From Flavobacteriaceae bacterium (GTDB taxonomy: Bacteria > Bacteroidota > Bacteroidia > Flavobacteriales > Flavobacteriaceae): 64,000 nt of DNA. The stretch is from positions 1 to 64,000 of the forward strand of contig JALSVQ010000124.1 of NCBI GenBank assembly GCA_027073495.1. The letters run 5' to 3'. The notes under the pieces are model-generated. The model saw only the letters and a list, made by a program, of their open reading frames with translations, made no database searches and was not told where the DNA came from. The number at the start of each line of letters is the position of its first letter. Position 1 is the stretch's first letter. A program made the translations under genes and the position numbers. Of this stretch, positions 62,672-64,000 are shown piece by piece.

Positions 62672-64000
62672 ATGAAACTCCTTTCACATATCAAAGCCTC
62701 AAGTACGTTTACAGAAAAACAAATAGCAAACACAGTTAAGTTGCTTAATGAAGATTGTACGATACCTTTTATAGCACGCTACCGAAAAGAAATGACGGGT
62801 AATCTTGATGAAGTAGAAATAGCTCAAATTGTGCAACTCAAAACAGCGTTTGAGCAATTAGAAAAGCGTAAAAAAACAATACGTAAAGCACTCGAAGAGC
62901 AAGGTATTACAGATCCAAAAATTCAAGAGCAAATAAAAAATTGTAAAACACTACAAGAACTAGAAGATTTATACCTTCCTTATAAGAAAAAACGAAAAAC
63001 AAAAGCTGAAACTGCCAAAAAACAAGGTTTAGAACCATTAGCCAAAATAATAATGGCACAAGGTAATGCTAACATTGAATACGTGGCTTCACAATACATT
63101 AATGATAGTGTACAAAATGAAGATGAAGCCATAACTGGAGCAGGGTATATTATTGCTTCGTGGATTAATGAGAATATAAGTGTTCGGAATCAATTACGAC
63201 GTATGTTTGAACGCAAAGCGGTAATTACTGCAAAAGTCATAAAGAGTAAAGCAGCTGATGAAAAAGCACAAAAATATAAAGACTATTTTGATTGGTCAGA
63301 AAGTTTATCACGCTGTCCTTCGCATCGACTATTGGCTATTTTACGTGCCGAAAATGAAGGTTTTATTCGTGTAAAAGTAAGTATTGATAAAGAAGCTGCT
63401 CTCGAACAAATAGATAGACGTATTATTAAAAACGAATCAGATAGTGCACAATATCTCGAGCGTTTTATTACCGATGCATTTGCAAGATTACTCGCTCCTG
63501 CATTATCCAATGAAGCCTTACAAAAAGCAAAGGAAAAAGCCGATATTACAGCAATAGAAGTATTTGCTACAAATCTCAAACAACTCTTACTTGGTGCTCC
63601 TGTTGGCGAAAAAAATGTACTTGCTATTGATCCTGGCTTTCGAACAGGTTGTAAGGTTGTTTGTCTTGATCAGCAAGGCACTATAAAACATAATGAAACC
63701 ATTTATCCGCATCCGCCACAAAATCAGCAAATTGTAGCTATGAAAAAAATCAATGCATTGGTTAGTGCTTACGCTATAGAAGCTATTGCTATTGGAGATG
63801 GCACGGCTTCGCGAGAAACGGAAGCATTAATCAAAAAAATACGATTTGACAAAGATGTTCAAGTGTTTGTAGTCAGTGAGGCTGGTGCTTCCATCTATTC
63901 GGCATCCAAAATAGCACGAGATGAATTCCCAAATTATGATGTGACCGTTCGTGGTGCTATTTCTATAGGGCGCCGTTTGCAAGATCCACTCTCTGAACTG
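62672..64000 (+). CDS. tex: RNA-binding transcription accessory protein Tex, 3' end cut off by window edge
   Basis: 443 codons are open from the ATG at 62672 to the window edge; a full Tex has about 710-770 residues. Family features: CTIPFIARYRKEMTGNLDEV near 30-50, the helical region LEDLYLPYKKKRKTKAETAKKQGLEPLA, and the YqgF-type domain VLAIDPGFRTGCKVVCLD. The last codons read SIGRRLQDPLSEL, typical of Tex and well short of its end. Tex binds nucleic acid through a C-terminal S1 domain, which lies outside this window. Confidence 0.95.
   Translation, partial: MKLLSHIKASSTFTEKQIANTVKLLNEDCTIPFIARYRKEMTGNLDEVEIAQIVQLKTAFEQLEKRKKTIRKALEEQGITDPKIQEQIKNCKTLQELEDLYLPYKKKRKTKAETAKKQGLEPLAKIIMAQGNANIEYVASQYINDSVQNEDEAITGAGYIIASWINENISVRNQLRRMFERKAVITAKVIKSKAADEKAQKYKDYFDWSESLSRCPSHRLLAILRAENEGFIRVKVSIDKEAALEQIDRRIIKNESDSAQYLERFITDAFARLLAPALSNEALQKAKEKADITAIEVFATNLKQLLLGAPVGEKNVLAIDPGFRTGCKVVCLDQQGTIKHNETIYPHPPQNQQIVAMKKINALVSAYAIEAIAIGDGTASRETEALIKKIRFDKDVQVFVVSEAGASIYSASKIARDEFPNYDVTVRGAISIGRRLQDPLSEL

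Overview
This AT-rich 64 kb window comes from a member of the Bacteroidota, class Flavobacteriia, probably a Flavobacteriaceae. The evidence is lineage-specific gene content: gldJ, porU, porV and porZ of the type IX secretion system (T9SS), PorP/SprF proteins, a gliding-motility-type C-terminal secretion domain, DUF4270 and GLPGLI-like proteins, an unusually long NusB, and the nusB-DUF1573-yajC order. Many genes are preceded by the Bacteroidota -7 promoter box TAnnTTTG. No genus can be named from the sequence alone. I see no tRNA, rRNA, CRISPR array, phage or transposase.

Layout. 1-1000: a cut-off GLPGLI-like protein, a Cys-rich secreted peptide and a 480-base gap holding a candidate small RNA. 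1-6 kb: a Fic protein whose catalytic His position is Gln, phosphatidylserine synthase, and a solitary formate dehydrogenase alpha subunit followed by a second candidate small RNA on the minus strand. 6-16 kb: a BatD-like protein, rbfA, a LolC/E-type permease, tsaB, a MFP/TolC efflux pair, PlsC plus an epimerase, a thioredoxin-fold protein without CxxC, der and miaE. 16-25 kb: hemD, a panC-panD-flippase-SpmAB run, half a starch synthase, DUF4270 and glmS. 25-37 kb: a TonB receptor and then two tandem three-gene T9SS modules (secreted substrate, PorP/SprF, OmpA/PD40 protein). The last two genes of each module are almost identical, while the substrates have diverged. 37-47 kb: an S41 protease lipoprotein, an ABC exporter, leucine dehydrogenase, nusB-DUF1573-yajC, citrate synthase and arginase, then a 1 kb gap with hairpins and a dispersed repeat. 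47-55 kb: rmuC, comF, a TonB receptor, recO and porZ. 55-64 kb: gldJ divergent from porU-porV, then a truncated tex.

How the genes work together. The main theme is T9SS. PorU (sortase), PorV (shuttle) and PorZ are three parts of the cell-surface attachment complex, and GldJ is a lipoprotein needed for gliding and secretion. The duplicated modules each pair a type B substrate with its probable PorP/SprF partner. The rest is mostly housekeeping: ribosome maturation, tRNA modification, pantothenate, haem, amino-sugar and phospholipid synthesis, recombination and central metabolism.

The most interesting observations are the homogenised T9SS module duplication, two or three candidate small RNAs with both promoter and terminator, four genes whose -7 box lies 4-5 bases from the start codon (likely leaderless mRNAs), the His-to-Gln Fic protein with an inverted-repeat operator, and a half-length starch synthase lacking its nucleotide-sugar motif.
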